Source of the DNA: Bidens hawaiensis
Taxonomy: Eukaryota; Streptophyta; Magnoliopsida; Asterales; Asteraceae
Direction of reading: 5' to 3'
DNA: 64,000 nt
Assembly (NCBI GenBank): GCA_021521415.1
Contig: JAIQDT010009049.1
Coordinates: forward strand, 1-64,000
How positions within the stretch are numbered: the first letter of the stretch is position 1; every line of letters starts with the position of its first letter. Shown here piece after piece: positions 22,583 through 36,416 of the stretch. The position numbers and the translations under genes are program-made. The notes beneath the pieces are model-generated. The model saw only the letters and a list, made by a program, of their open reading frames with translations. It was not told where the DNA came from and made no database searches.

Positions 22583-23540
22583 ATAATGTATTATGGATGA
22601 TTGGCTTTTAGTGTTGTTTCTTAATAAACATGTCTTATATTCTATTCATCAAAATAGTGTTGATAAGATAATGGCTTTTTAATAATTGTATAAGTTTTTA
22701 ACAATTAACATCATTTAATGTCTATTTCATTTTGATCTTTTAAATATACATGAATAACATCATCCATGTTGCTCTTAAATTCATTTATCTTTAAATTATA
22801 TAAAAAAATCTTAGAATACTATCTACTTGGTCCTCACATTTTATTTTCTAAAATAGAGATTTTGTTAATAAAGACCAAAGTTAAATATCTATAAATTATT
22901 TCAAATTTATAAAAATAATAAAAAAAACGTATAATAAGTATTTGTGCATGACAAAGATAGAGATACAGAGTGAGATGTGAGAGTATTCACATTGAAACAT
23001 CTATCTTTATAATGTAATTAAAAACACATTTTTCTCTAAATTTTGGTTCTTTATTAAAAGCCTCCTATATCCATCTCTCTATTTTTATCTTACTTACAAA
23101 AATTTATTTTATTAATGTTGATATTTTTATACACTCGCCAGCTCACAACAAATTATAGATGGTTGATCATGAACCTCTAATTATAAAGGTATACTTTAGT
23201 TTTCTATAAATTTTTCTTTATTTAAGAGAATTAAATGTAATGGTTTTAGTTGTTTTTTTCTATAGAATATATTGATATAAAGATTTCAATGTAAATACTC
23301 TAAAAGGTTTTAAAAAATATACAAAATTTAGAGGAAAATATGTTTAGAGTATTCGCATCCCATTCTCCATCCCTAACAAATTAACTAAAAATTGCATTGT
23401 TTTAAATAATACTTTTTTTTATTATTTATCTTATTCAATTAAATAATACTTCTTTTTATTATTTTTTATCTTCTTACACTCGCATCTACTTTTAAAAAAT
23501 TATTAAACTAATTACAATTTTTGTCCTTTAAACATTGCCA
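22583..23540. other. AT-rich intergenic, no gene seen
   Basis: Very AT-rich stretch with no coding exon or repeat terminus that I can support. Confidence 0.45.
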
Positions 23541-23552
23541 ACTTACGGATAG

Positions 23553-24183
23553 GATTCTTTATAAAAATTCACTTTCACTATTCGTCATTTAAATGGCAAA
23601 GTGTCTCACTATTTGTCCTTTAACTTAACACCCATCTAATAAGCCAGTTAAGTGCTGGTATATGCCAGGCATGTAAGGGCAAAATGGTACTTCTACCCAT
23701 TTATTATTAAAATACCAAAAATGTATATGTGTATCGTTTCTCCTCCCTCACATTGTCTTCTTCCTGAAAATTAAAAATCCTAGTTCCATAACAGACACCA
23801 TCACCATCCATCCCCTACCTATGGGCTCCGAACAACCAGTGAATCACCACCATCTAACAAGACCTTCATCACCAATTAACACCCTAACTAACTACCCCTT
23901 CCTTCCCCTCGTCTTCAACAACAAACCCATCACTTAAACCCTATCTCTCCACCACCACCTTTATAACAACATACCACCACTTCGTCGCTTCACCACCATC
24001 CTCCATCTTCATTGCCATCATCACACCAAAACCCTAACCCCCAACCCCTTTTCACCAGTCGATTGTCCTTTCAATGGCAAAGTGCCTCACGTTTTTTCCT
24101 TTAACGTAATGACCATCCAATAAGCCATGTAAGTCCTGGCATGTCATAGGCATGTGAGGGAAAATGATAACTTCTAGCCCTTT
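23553..24183. repeat. Diverged direct repeats around a C-rich block
   Basis: A block containing AATGGCAAAGTG, CCATCTAATAAGCCA and AGGCATGT occurs at about 23553-23690 and, diverged, at about 24062-24183. Between them lies CT/CA-rich sequence. The phrase AACCCCTTTTCACCAGT at about 24043 recurs at 33437 after the LTR cluster, suggesting the cluster interrupted or rearranged this repeat. Confidence 0.6.
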
Positions 24184-25112
24184 TGTAACACCCCGGCCTT
24201 AGGCAGATTATACATCGGGGCGGTACATTGATTGTTAATGTAGATTATCGTGGTCTAATAAAAATAAGAATAATTAAGTGTTCCCAATCACCTTAAACTT
24301 TCTAGGGAAAGTAGGGTGTTGAACCGTGAGTGGTCAGTGCAATGTGTAATTAATTCCTAACATTATGAAGTAACAAATTGCAGTGCTGATCACACTAGCA
24401 ATGATTTGAGTTTAAAATAAAGTAATCAAGTAATCAAGTTGTAAACAATTAACAAGAACAAATCACACCCGGGGTTTAAGCATGTAACAAACAACAATCT
24501 CATGTCATTTAATAGATTAATTATTAACAACCGAATTTGGTTAACCAAGTAGTCAAATCTTATGCATCAACAAAAGTAAACACGGGGCACTGGGAACCAG
24601 AGGTTCCTTTCCGTGTGACTCAATTAAGGACAAATGTATGCTTTATCAAATTCAAACTTATCAGCAAAACCCTATGAGACACGTATCACATCAACTGGCA
24701 AACTAATCATTATAATTGAAATAAACCTAAACCGACTGAATTCTCAATAATACCAAACATCAATGTTCATAGATCGATAATCAACAACTATAAATAGTTA
24801 GTTCTAAAACACGTGAAAAACTGTAAAGATTACAATACTCTACATCCTGGGGATGACTCGAAGAGACTAGTCGCTCATCGTCTTTGTTGAATCTTCAATT
24901 CGGATGATAAACGCCATTAGGATTAATCTCAAGATCATTGGAAGTGTTGGATTCCGTTTCTCAGCTCCTGGAAACAGCTCTAGAACATGTTGGATAGATA
25001 GGACTCGTCAAGTTGGATGTTATATGTAAAACCCTAATTTTCTTGATTTTATGGCTGGTTGCGTATCGCGCTGGGGTTCCACAAGGTCCATCGCATAATG
25101 CGATGGACCAAA

Positions 25113-25332
25113 GTCAACGAAACTCTTGCCATGCCGTTAAAGGATGTTGAGGTCAACGAAAAGCTTAAGTTTGTGGAACAACAAATTCAAATTGAAGATA
25201 GCGTGATTAAGTTTCTCAAACACAAACGACTCAAGTTAGTGAAAGTCCATTGGGACTCCAAGCGTTGACCTGAATATACGTGGGAACTCGAGTCAGAAAT
25301 GAAAAGAAAATACCCATATCTATTTCAGTAAA
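25113..25332 (+). pseudogene. Chromovirus polyprotein tail (chromodomain)
   Basis: The peptide includes AMPLKDVEVNEKLKFVEQQ, LVKVHWDSKR, then PEYTWELESEMKRKYPYLF. It aligns with the last 70 residues of the intact polyprotein at 58412-63022, the integrase C-terminus and chromodomain thought to guide integration. An in-frame TGA at 25266-25268 replaces the glycine that normally follows DSKR. The rest of the polyprotein is absent. A 3' LTR start follows at 25368. Confidence 0.85.
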
Positions 25333-25367
25333 TCTCGAGGACAAGATTATACAACAGGTGAGGAGGA

Positions 25368-26279
25368 TGTAACATCTAAAAAATTTTCAACATAAGTTTT
25401 AGTCAAAATTGTTAATGTTCAGAATTAAAAACAAAAATTCTGATTTTTCATTCCTTCGCGCTACGGGAAGTATTAACCATAATAACCTTCGAGCGACGCG
25501 AAGTAATCAACTCGAAATCCGAGATAGAGCTAGTTCACGACGCGAAGTAATCCTTCACGCTACACGAAACCTCATTAAGTAATCAGGTACACGTGTCCAA
25601 CCACGTGGCATGATTGTACAGGCCACGTGTCCAACTGTTTAACCAGTTCAAACAAACATATATATATATATATATTCAATCAACCAAAAGATTAATCAAA
25701 ACAAAATCCTAAAACTGGTAACAATCATAAAATATTTAGTTCACATGGAAACTCTACACTTGAAGTTGTTACGAATGATTTAACGTTGCCTTTGCATCAC
25801 GAATTCACGATTAATTCACTTGTTGGTTGGAATCTTTAATCCATGGATGAATTTATGATTAAGAGGTGTTAAGATGGTGAAGAATGGCTCCAAAATCATC
25901 CAAAACGGCTAGGTATGAAGATGATATGACCTAGGGTGAAATCAGGCCTTAAATATCTTCTAAAATCATCAAAAAACAAACTTTGCGCGTCCAGGATATT
26001 GTAAGCTATGGCTAGGCCGTAGCTTATGGTGGTCAATTTTGAGTTACTGCTCAATTATTTTGCCTTACGGCTCTAACTTACACCAGCCAGTCCGTAGCTT
26101 ACGACCATCCCAATATTCAGATGTTCAATTTTTCATTTTCTTGATGCTCATGAGCCGTTCTGATCCCCTTGTTACTTTCGTTCATCTATAACTCGATTGT
26201 TCAACATCTTCCATGCTCCGAATTAGCTCCTTTAAGCTCCAAAGACCTATACGCATAAAACCAATCAAAGTAATTGTGT
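25368..26279 (+). repeat. 3' LTR start of a chromovirus, right boundary unresolved
   Basis: TGTAACATCTA follows the purine-rich AGGTGAGGAGGA. The LTR body contains imperfect GC palindromes of the CTTCGCG-CGCGAAG type (about 25455-25565) and ACACGTGTCC/CCACGTGG boxes. A TA microsatellite lies near 25660. The exact right end is not identifiable. Confidence 0.6.
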
Positions 26280-27060
26280 TAGATATAAATAGATAACTAA
26301 AATACACGATCTTAAACTTTAAAAGCCGGTTCTTTCCCCCACTCATCAACACTCAAGGTTCAAGCATGTAATCAATCTGTAACTCATGTCATGTATTAGT
26401 TTCAATTATCAACTGACAAATATGGTATAACTTAACAACTCCTAATCGTAGGCATCAAATCAATATCCTCAAACTCTAAAATGTTTCATTTCGACCCTGG
26501 AAGTTTGAATTTAATTTTTGAATTGTTTTAAAATTCCTATTTACCTCAGTTGCTTTACAAGTCTCATTTATATCATTTGATATCCTCAAATTTAAAATAT
26601 CTTATTTCTGTTTATACAACTTTGAAAGTTCACATGCTTTAACTCATTATTGAAATTTTATCTTAAAAACTTTATTCTATTGTATATCCATTAAAAGTTT
26701 CCGAACCCTCTTGATCGAACGAACTAAGAGGATCATGCGACGATCTAAGTAATTATGGATGCATACGTAATTAACGAAATCCTCGCATGAGAATCATGAT
26801 AAGTATGGTTGTGTGACGTAACTTATAACCCAAAATGATTTTGGGTAACGGTGTGAATGAAAAAGATAATAAGGACATGGTTGACACGCCGCCGGTACTT
26901 CCTATATATAAGTGCTCTTATCGGATTTTCATTTGTTGTGTTGTTCGAGTCATTTGAAGATCTGTGTTGTGTTTCTTTTATGTTTAATTACTTTTATTAA
27001 ACAAATTTTGTCGTAGTTTTTCCTTAATTTTGAGACGAAATTTCTAAAAATGGGGAATAC

Positions 27061-30000
27061 TGTAACATTTCTCATTTTTCAAACCCGAAACCTGACCTGT
27101 TTAAAACTTTGGGTTTTCATTATGATTTATTTTACTAAGAATTATTTATTTTAACCTAAGTATAAATTCCATTTCATGAATTTTGGGTGTTTAAAATGCA
27201 TTTATACAAGTTTAGGGGTTGTTCTTGCTAAATCCCAAATCTGATGCAAAACTCCACCCGTCACGATATGCGACAAGGCATCTGAAGATGCAATTTCGTT
27301 TTCAACTCATTTAGATCTCCAAAGTTATTTTTTATTTGATATCTTAACTCTAGAATGTTCCTAGACTAATTCCTACCGTAAGTTAAATATCTTCTTCTTC
27401 AAGATTAGAGATTTACCATCAATTTAATTATTTTCTTCTTAACTTAATATATTAACCCAAATCTTTTGCATTTAACATGATTTCTTATACCATAAGCCTA
27501 TCTAGCACTATATAAACGACCCAAGCTTTTACCCACTTGTTGTACTCCTTAATTTACTTTCAATTCGCGTATTGGTGCTCAAAATCAAGTGTTCTTCATT
27601 CTTTGACTTTCAAAAGTAAAACTCGTTTTCAAATCTTCATCTTCCTCTTCCAATTCCAGGTAATTTGTATTTGTTTGTGTTCTTTATCATAATTGAATCA
27701 AAACTCCTCTATCCAATCCATGGATTTGAGGTGTTGCAAGGTTCAGCTAAATCAAGTTCTTAAATATAGGGTTTGTGTTTCAAAATCGGGATTTTTCGAC
27801 TGATTCTTTGTTAAAAACATTTATAACATAAAATAAACATAAAACTTAACGTTTTTATATATAAGGTTTGTTGGAAGCGAATCCGACCTAGTTCTGGGTT
27901 CGAGTCCGATAAAACCCTAACACTCGCTTAACTAACTTTAATTTTCCATATTGTTCGGTTCGCGTATTATAATCGAACCGAACTGACCAAAACTCATTAA
28001 TATTAATTTTTACCGAGGTTATATATTAAAAACTGAATTTTTAATTATTCGTTCGATTAAAACCGCAAGTTCGTTTATTTACTATCTAAACCCCCGATTT
28101 AAGACCCGATCACCTAGAATTTGGATGTTTCATTTATTTTCTTTTTCATTCTCTATTATTAAGTCATGTTATTTTTAAATCAGGTTTTGTTATTATTTTT
28201 TCTCATGTCATTTGGCTCGTCTAGAAGCACGTTTTTACTTGCTTAACTCATCATTTACTTTTAACGTGAGTAACTCATAGTCCCTGTTTTAATTTTTATA
28301 TATTTTGGGGTATAGCATTGTACCTACTTCAACTCGATTATTTTTTAAAATATTCACATCGAAAACACGATCCATACTTATATCATCTTGATTGGTTTTA
28401 TCTATGATTGTTATATGCTTACTTGTTACTTGACTCCTTGCTTACATCATTGGTTGATTAGTTGTTGATTATGCAAACAAGAACACAAACTTAGATTGGG
28501 TTAGTCTGTGTAACATCTTGGATTTTTCGTATTTGTTTAAACCGATTTGGGAACGTAATTCGGATCTTTCGAACTATTTAAAACTTGTATTTATTGGTAT
28601 TTTACTTCGTTTAACTTATTTTATAATTTCATAACTTTCAATTATGTCAAATATCCTTTAGAAACCTTTAAAATCGCTTAAAACGGCTAAAAATCGCATT
28701 TTCGGGAACTACAGTGACTAATTTTGTCAATTCTTTCCTATTTTCTATTAAATTAACGAAAATTAAACCCCAAGAAATGTTATAGCTGGTCCAATTTCGT
28801 TTTCTTGGTGTCCAAGCCAAATTTAGTTAGGTACTGTACTAAATTTTCTCATTAAATAGCTTATTTTGTTTTCTAATTTGTTTTTAGCATCCAAATCGCT
28901 TATTTTTTGCATAAATCGAGTAAATTAAGGTCCAAGAAAAGGATTATAACTAAAATACAAGTCCATATTTATAAATTACTGATCATGCACGAAATCTACA
29001 ACTTATTTCATTGATTTGGTCATTAATATCGTATTTAGTTACTTAAATGAGTAAATCTTCTAAATATGGTTCGTTTTTGATATTCTTATATAAACAAAAC
29101 TCATAATCTCTGTCACAAACTTTACCTAAACCCTAAGAAGCATTCTCAGCTGTCACCCTTTTCTGTGCCTCATAAATTCTTCGGTTTTTGATTTATTGTT
29201 GAAAATACGCTCATAAACGATTAACTTTGCATACGTGTGAACCTTTGACTCATCGTTTCTCTTGATCCTTTCACTTTTCGGGTAAGTTGTAAACATAGAA
29301 ATTGTTCATATATTTTCCCTAGTCAATAACCTTCAATCAATTTTGGTGGTTGAAGGGTGTTGACTGGTCAATTCGCTTAAAACCCGTTAAAGGGCAAAAT
29401 AGTCAACAAGTTTGACTTTACGTTTTCTCATACTTATGTTTGGATTCAACGTTCGGTCCAGAATACTTTTATTCTCGTAACGAAATTTTAAGGCTACTGA
29501 CCAAAACCCGACTTCCGACTCGTTGTTCGGATTCTGGTCAGTACCAGCTCGCTTAAATCTTAAAACAAACATAACTTGAATTCTAAACGTCCGTTTGGAT
29601 TGATTCCAGCGGAAACGAGTTCGTTTTTATTTATATTATTATATCTTAAAATCTCAGATTCTTAATTGTTTATATCGTTTGACATGTAGTGGACGACTCA
29701 CTTATTCATTAACTCGCTTAATCGTGTTTATATTCGTTTGTTATTAATCTAAGGTGAGTTTATCATTCCCCTATTTTTCCAAATTTTCTAAATTTTTTGG
29801 GGACATATGCGTACCTGTCCATATTTCATAATATATATATATATCAAACAAATGCATACGTGTAATTGTGAGTGACTTAATCAAATTTACGTGTTACATG
29901 CTTACTTGTGTTAATATTCATTCATTCGTATATTGTGTTAATATTCATTCATTCGTATATTCTGAGGGTCCATCATACTCCCATGTATTGGGTTCTCATG

Positions 30001-30817
30001 CTATTGACCAACGCCCGATTCACTTGGCAACGGTCTACATACTTGTTTATGGTTTGATTACATTTACCGCTTTTATCACGTTATGCTTATTTACGTTGAC
30101 ATGCAAAACTGGTGATATTCTCACTCAACTTTATGTTGACAAAACTCCATTTTCTACGCATATACAGGTTGCTTGTATTGAAGATTGAAGTTTGGACACG
30201 CAGACAAGACCTTAGGATATAATCAAGATAATCATTATTTGAGCTTATGTTCATGTATGTAAATTGTTTGTTGTAATTGAATAATGTGTGTATATTTTGA
30301 ATAAAATAATTAATTAGATATTGTCACTTATATTCATGATAGTATATTCGAGCTGTGAGAAATCGGATCATGCCCCGGCATTTCCGCCTTAGGTTGGGGT
30401 GTGACAGTCTGGATGGTTGTCTGCGCTTCCATAGACTGACTATGTGTCATGGATAAACAGAAGTTTAAATTGCGTTACTCACATTTACATTTATATTTGA
30501 TTGATTTCATTATGATATTTGGATTGTTTTTATTTCGTTATTGCATAGATATAAACCCTATGATTACTTACCAACCTTGTGTTGGCAAACACTATTTTTA
30601 CAATGTTGCAGGTTAAGTTGCTCGATAAAGTGAAGAATGCATAGTTATACCTTTGGGGTATTTAATAAACTTAAGTATAATTTGATAGGCTAGTTGTCTG
30701 ATTTTGATCCATGTAATATGATATTATTTGTAATAATATGAATTTAATATATTGGTGTTATGTGTTTAGAGCAATCATTTCGCCCCGACATATTCCAACT
30801 TCGGGTGGGGTGTTACA
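27061..30817 (+). repeat. Chromovirus 3' LTR interrupted by a solo LTR
   Basis: The sequence GAGACGAAATTTCTAAAAAT, then GGGGAATAC, matches the polypurine region of the intact element at 63030-63056 and precedes the LTR start TGTAACATTTC at 27061. The LTR resumes after the nested insertion at 30412 and ends GTGGGGTGTTACA at 30817. Without the insertion it is about 1.85 kb. Confidence 0.75.
28509..30406 (+). mobile_element. Nested solo LTR with 5-bp target duplication
   Basis: The 1898-bp unit starts TGTAACATCTTGG and ends TTGGGGTGTGACA. It is flanked by GTCTG on both sides (28504-28508 and 30407-30411), an exact 5-bp target duplication. No internal region remains, so it is a solo LTR formed by LTR-LTR recombination after insertion into another LTR. 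Confidence 0.88.
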
Positions 30818-31239
30818 TCATGACTCAATCAAGGAAAATTGTATGCTTTACTAAACTAAAAGTAATCAGAAAATCCTATGCAAACACGTATTGTAACAAT
30901 TCACAAACTAAACGTTTAAATAGAAATAAACCTAAAATGAATGCATGTTCAATAATACCGAATATCAAGTAGCATAGATCATCTAGCAACAATTACATAA
31001 AGATCAGTAGTTAGCATGAGAAAAACTGAAATCATACAATACTCTCCTCCCCGGGAATGACTCAAATAATTTAGCCGCTCATGGTTTTCATTAAATCTTC
31101 AATTCTTGTGTGGAAGGCCATACGAAATGATCCATGGTGATGATAACTCTGGTTTTCATCTCTAGACTCTGAAGCGGCTAGAAAAAGTGATAACTAATTA
31201 GCGTCGTCAGAATGAATAATGTATTGAAACCCTAATTTT

Positions 31240-32834
31240 TGTTGTATTTTATAACAAACCATAATAAAGAATAAAATAGTCAAAGAAAGAAATGAAGAAA
31301 TGAGAAAGAAAAGAAAAGAAGGAAGAATGGAAAATATAAAGGAAAATTCTATCCCACATTGGTGGAGGAAAGAAAATGGAAGGCTTTCACCATGGTATAA
31401 ATAGGATTTCTAACTCTTGTCCCACATCGCTAGATTACAAAACTTGTAAGCTCTTTATAAGAAAGAGAGTTCACATGATAATATTCTTATGTGCCAAATC
31501 ACACCCAGTAGTCCTAGCGGAGGGTGCGAAGCACCAGACGCACATGGGCTCGGGCGAAGTGCGATGGGCGCAATGTGGCACTTTGATGGCGCACTTTGCA
31601 CTTCACATCGCCGCTTAAGGGCCGCCTTAGTATTTTTGCACCTTCGCGATATGCGAAGGAGTATGCTTAAGCTTCTTCGCGATACGCAAAGATGTGACGT
31701 AAAAGTTACGCAGCATTGACACGCCACCTGACACGTGTCGTGCCACATGGCATAGCTAGGGCTGACTCGACAACCCTACTGCAACTTCGCGATACGCGAA
31801 GATGCTCAAATTCAAGTATAAATAGGGCAGAAATCTGGACTTCACAACTCGTTCAAAAATTTTCTCTTTTCTTAAAAACTGGTATTATACCCGAGTAATT
31901 GTAACGGTACCTCTTCGATCAAAAGGAAATTTTATAACACGAATCCAAAAGCTTTACCTAACCAAGGTATGACATTGTGCCATCGTGTAAAGTTTCATGT
32001 CTCGTGATTATCGTTATAATTATGGGTTTATACTAATATAGATATACTACATTGTGCTTAATCTAGGTGCTTAACATCAGAAGGCTTGTTAAATATAAAC
32101 TTGCAAGGTGAGACATTTGAGTTTTTGCACAACTCACATTTGCGTGAGACAACTGATTTTTCAATGTTGTCATGATGCTTCTCTAAATCCATTAAACTCA
32201 TGACAGACAGTCCAAATATTTTCAAACGATTTTAAATACATTACAGTGATTAAGTCTCTGTAGACTTACGGGATGGTTACTACTGGTATTGTGGGGTTTT
32301 GTATACAAGGCTTGCCTACTGGGCTATTACACGTTACTTATTGGACAAGTGTTAGCCAATAAGTAATATGACCACAGTCACAGATACGGTCGAGTGACAA
32401 GTACCTTTCGGTAATTTGTAAGCAAGCAGATGTAAAAACATCTTAATGCTGTAAATGTAAAATGTGTCTTTTATAAATGAATGTACTCACCAGTATTTTC
32501 TAGTGATCAAATATTTTTAAACATGTTTTAGGTGACCTGTTAGAGACAAAGGAATGATGCCTGCGGGCTTCCAACTTAAATAGTGGCTTGTCACCAGAAT
32601 AAAGAAACGTGTTTTGTAAATAAGGGTTTATCCCTATAAAACTTATGTTTGTATAAAAATGGGTTTTTATCCCAGTTTATGAAATAAGAATTATGGTGTT
32701 TTTATAACTCTGAGTAATATTCCTAACTACGGTTTTGATGAAATATTCCGCTGCAAATTATTTTAATAAACATCGATACCACCACTCAACATTCACGGCT
32801 CCCCTACCGGGGTATAGGGGTCGGGGCTATGACA
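31240..32834 (+). repeat. Chromovirus-type LTR, left boundary uncertain
   Basis: It ends GGGGCTATGACA at 32834. A TATA box (TATAAATA) at 31817-31824 is preceded by several near-perfect palindromes such as CTTCGCGATACGCGAAG (about 31650-31800) and by ACACGTGTCG/CCACATGG boxes shared with the LTR at 25368. Overlapping short reading frames on both strands at 31455-31748 look accidental. Confidence 0.6.
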
Positions 32835-33434
32835 TATTTTGACTTCTTCGCGTGTCGCGAATCTGACTAGTCCTTCGCGTGACGTGAAGGACAAAATAGT
32901 CAAGTTGCTTCATCTGGGTCCTTCTCGTGTCACACAGATCTTCAATGACAGAAAGTTTATTTATTTTTAGCTATTTTGCATCGTTTTGCATGCCAATCAT
33001 TCTGAGACTTCATCTTGTGCTTGTACAAGTCCAAAATAAGCATTATTAACGTCTAATAACATGTAACAAATAAACACATATGAAGTTCCATTGTTCACGC
33101 TAAAAACTATATAAATAATAGAATAATGCACATGATTTACACCCGACCATCAATTACTCACCAACTACTAGTTATTGACATATATTTTACGCATGCTACA
33201 GGTACGCTTGGTTGATTAGGTTGCTCAAGATTGAAGATCACATAGATAGTCCTTTAGGATTTTTATAATAAAAAAAACTTGTTTGAATTGCCATGTTCTA
33301 TTGTTTCATTTCAATTTGATGTAACGTGTGAAATTTATGAAGTAATATGAATACATATATTTCCACGAAGTGTTTGCGTACGATGAACAATTAACGTTAT
33401 GCCCTGACGTATAGCCGTTGGTCGGGGTGTGACA
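32835..33434 (+). repeat. LTR 3' portion ending GGTCGGGGTGTGACA
   Basis: A 600-bp piece with CTTCGCGTGTCGCGAA and CCTTCGCGTGACGTGAAGG palindromes and a terminus like that of the intact chromovirus LTR. Its 5' half is not adjacent; it was probably separated by the LTR ending at 32834. Confidence 0.6.
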
Positions 33435-34191
33435 CAACCCCTTTTCACCAGTTAATTGTACCTGCAACCTCCACCACCAACCACCGCTTCCGACCACCGC
33501 AACCCTAATTTGTTGCAATCATTAGTTGTTGTTCACTGACTACCCGATACCTTTCAACCACCAACTTTCTACCCATCGACCACCACAACCCTAATCTCTC
33601 TCTTCTTTCTTTCACTCTCTTTACACCACCACCACCATAATAACGGGTTGCCACACCAGCACCCCAACCACTACAAAAGGCTAAGTAGATCTTCTTTCTT
33701 TCACTCTCTTTACACCACCTTAATAATGAGTTGCCACACCACCTCCTCAACCACTACAAAAGGCTAAGTAGATAATGCATTTATGTTAATACACTATCTA
33801 CCTAAATTAATTTTCATACAAGTTCTTAACAATAAATCCTTTCTAAACAAATACGATTTTTAAGATGATCAATATATTACAGTAAAATATTAACTACTTA
33901 AAGATTTTATAATCTAGAATTTTCATTCACCTCCCTATTGAATAAAAGTTAGCATTTCTCATATAATCTAGTAATTGAAAACACGATCGTATACAAGTTT
34001 AGCCCAAATTTTCCCACTCATACTCTCGACTCTCCAATGGTGTACACATTAACAATGTTTTCTAGTTTGAACCCAACCATGATCATTTAAAACCGAATCA
34101 AATTATATAATTCAGTTTTCGGTTGAAACCAAATTGGGTTGTATATTCATTTTCAAACTCAATAAACCGAATCAGTAATTCAGTATTCAAA
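33435..34191. other. CA/CCA-rich then AT-rich sequence, no gene seen
   Basis: It starts with CCACCA-type low-complexity sequence and holds two near-identical stretches around TTCTTTCTTTCACTCTCTTT (about 33603 and 33692). No coding exon could be supported. Confidence 0.45.
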
Positions 34192-35004
34192 CTAGGTTAT
34201 TGACCCGTGTATGACACGGGTGGAATATAGTAATCGTTAAGTAAACACATATATAATTTCAAAGGACAAGATATTTCTTAATATGTTCCTTGAAAAGGTA
34301 ACATGATATATAATTGCAATTCATAGTTATATGCATCATACAAATACATTCATAGGCATATCATATATATATAAACACACATACACATACGTACAGTCAC
34401 ATAAATTCAAGTCTTCAATCCTAGTTCAGGATGATAAGTTTGCCATATAATGAAAAGAAACAAAGATAACTTACAAGTTAAAAATAATGACACAACAGAA
34501 GCATAAATTACTTTATGAACATAAAACATTACAACTAAAACGCATCCATGTCCTCTTGGCAGGAACAGACAACATTAAGAACGCAAAGACAAATGGTTAT
34601 ATTTTGTATTTTTGCATGACTTACTATCATCATATTATTCTCCACATAAGAGGTAACAAAGATAATAAAAAGCAAACAGGACGGGGTCACTCACCGGACC
34701 ATTGGTGCACAAACGTATCAAAATTTCTAAAACCAATAAACCAAATGCAAATAGTTGTAGAAATTTGTGTATGCTGCTCAGATTCAGTATAACATTGATA
34801 ACCATCCTTTACCAAAATTATTTATGTGCACAAATGCACATTAGTTGATGTTGTGCTGCATGATCAACCATGCTTAATTAGGATAGGTTTTCATGCAATC
34901 TCACACTTTTTCATTGAACAATACTTTCATATCTCGCGACCCGGTTTGTGAATGTAACTTCTCGTTCAAATATTAAATTGTTTTAAATACTTATCGTCTG
35001 GATT

Positions 35005-35056
<52 letters not shown>

Positions 35057-35454
35057 AGAGTAAAATATGAATAATAACAATAAAGTTACATATTTTAGCT
35101 CAAACGAATTTTGACCTATTACCCAGCCCACCCTTTGCCATCCAAGAATTAACATTTCAACACGTAAATAAACAGAAGAGATGGCCGATTGAATGTGGAA
35201 GTTGGAAGGTACGTCGGCAATTAGGTTTATTAGGGTTATACGACATATTTCAATGTATTCAATGTAGGTGTATAAACAGGTAATTAAAACATTACTAAAA
35301 ATGTGTTACATTTAATGGTAAATATTCCTTTTATTATTGAGTTATTTTATTGATAAGAAATTCTATAATGACTTGTTATTTATGAAAAATAGAAAAATGA
35401 ACCAATAAAAAGGGACTAGAATGTATTACTTTAATAATATATATAGAATATAGA
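34192..35454 (-). mobile_element. Non-autonomous Helitron
   Basis: The minus-strand 3' end shows the perfect hairpin CCCGTGT-CAT-ACACGGG followed by CTAG (34195-34192) and T. The 5' end is probably TCTATATTCTATATATATT at about 35454, but repeats of TCTATA make the exact base uncertain. It contains a TA microsatellite at about 35010-35054. No Rep/helicase or captured gene is evident. Confidence 0.68.
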
Positions 35455-36088
35455 TATAGATATATAATTTTCTCTCTCACTTTATCACAAATACAAGTAT
35501 TGACTAGAATGAAAATAAAACAGAAAAAGAATACTAATAAATTAATAATAATAATAATAATAATAATACAAAGAGTGATGCCAAACGAACCCTCTCCTAC
35601 TCATTTTTACTAAGCATACATTCTCCCTCAAGTTATAGATTAATACGATCCAAACATTTATTGTTTCTTTTATGTCATTTTGTTATCTTTTATTATTTTT
35701 ATTTTCAAAGCACATGATTCAATATTTTTTTTTGTTCACCGTTTTTTTATATTTTTTAAAATGATTTTTTATTTTTTAAAATAACAAAAAGACATTTTGT
35801 TACTTAAAATTAACGTTTTTTATTATTTAAAAATAAGTTTTTTTTTCTATAACTGTTTTAATTTTTTAGTGAGTGTTTTTTTAAATAGTTTAAGAGATAG
35901 TTTGCAATTTTAATACAAAATTTATATTGTTTGTTAATTAAAAAAAAGAAATATAAACAAATTTTATAAATTGAGAATAAAATATCTAATGTTATGTGAT
36001 ATTTAAGATTTTAACATAGAAATAGTGTGTATTAAAAATTCATGAGAGTTGGTATGACAAATAAGAGAGGTGAGTATATTTAGCCTAA
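35455..36088. other. AT-rich intergenic with (TAA)n
   Basis: A TAA run lies at about 35544-35568, followed by T-rich sequence. No gene was recognised. The last three bases (TAA) are the left target duplication of the next element. Confidence 0.5.
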
Positions 36089-36416
36089 GGCTGAGGGGTG
36101 TGGGCCGCTAACCGGGGCGCTAGAGCCCCTCCGCTCGCGCCCCGGGGCGCTAACCCCACACCACCGGGGCGCGAGCAGGGCGCGAGCGCAGAAATCCAGG
36201 CAGGCGTGAGGCTGGTCGCGGGAGAAGAGAGAGAAAATGGACGTTGGGAAGGTAAAAAGAGCCGTTGGGAAGGGATTAAATTAAAAAAAAAATATTTTTT
36301 CCCTAAATAATACCCCATTTCATCTATAAAATACCTCATTTCACCCATATCAATCACCACAACTTCAAAATAAAACCCAAAATCAACCCATCTTCCCAAC
36401 TTTTTTTTTAAAAAAA

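Larger units (their letters stand above)
24184..33434. mobile_element. Nested, decayed Ty3/gypsy chromovirus LTR cluster
   Basis: About 9 kb is assembled from LTR pieces with TGTAAC or TGTGAC starts and GTGTTACA or GTGTGACA ends. The left border, TGTAACACCCCGGCC at 24184, is a minus-oriented LTR end. Its complement reads GGCCGGGGTGTTACA and resembles the LTR end at 57759. Sequence like 24440-25050 recurs, split, at 26280-26464 and 30818-31250. A polyprotein tail (25113), two 3'-LTR starts (25368, 27061), a nested solo LTR (28509-30406) and LTR ends at 30817, 32834 and 33434 are listed separately. I could not resolve the complete order of insertions. No intact coding region remains. Confidence 0.7.

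Noticed and set aside
31376..31748. Overlapping 76-97-codon frames on both strands
   Set aside because: They overlap the GC-rich part of an LTR in several frames with no conserved domain.
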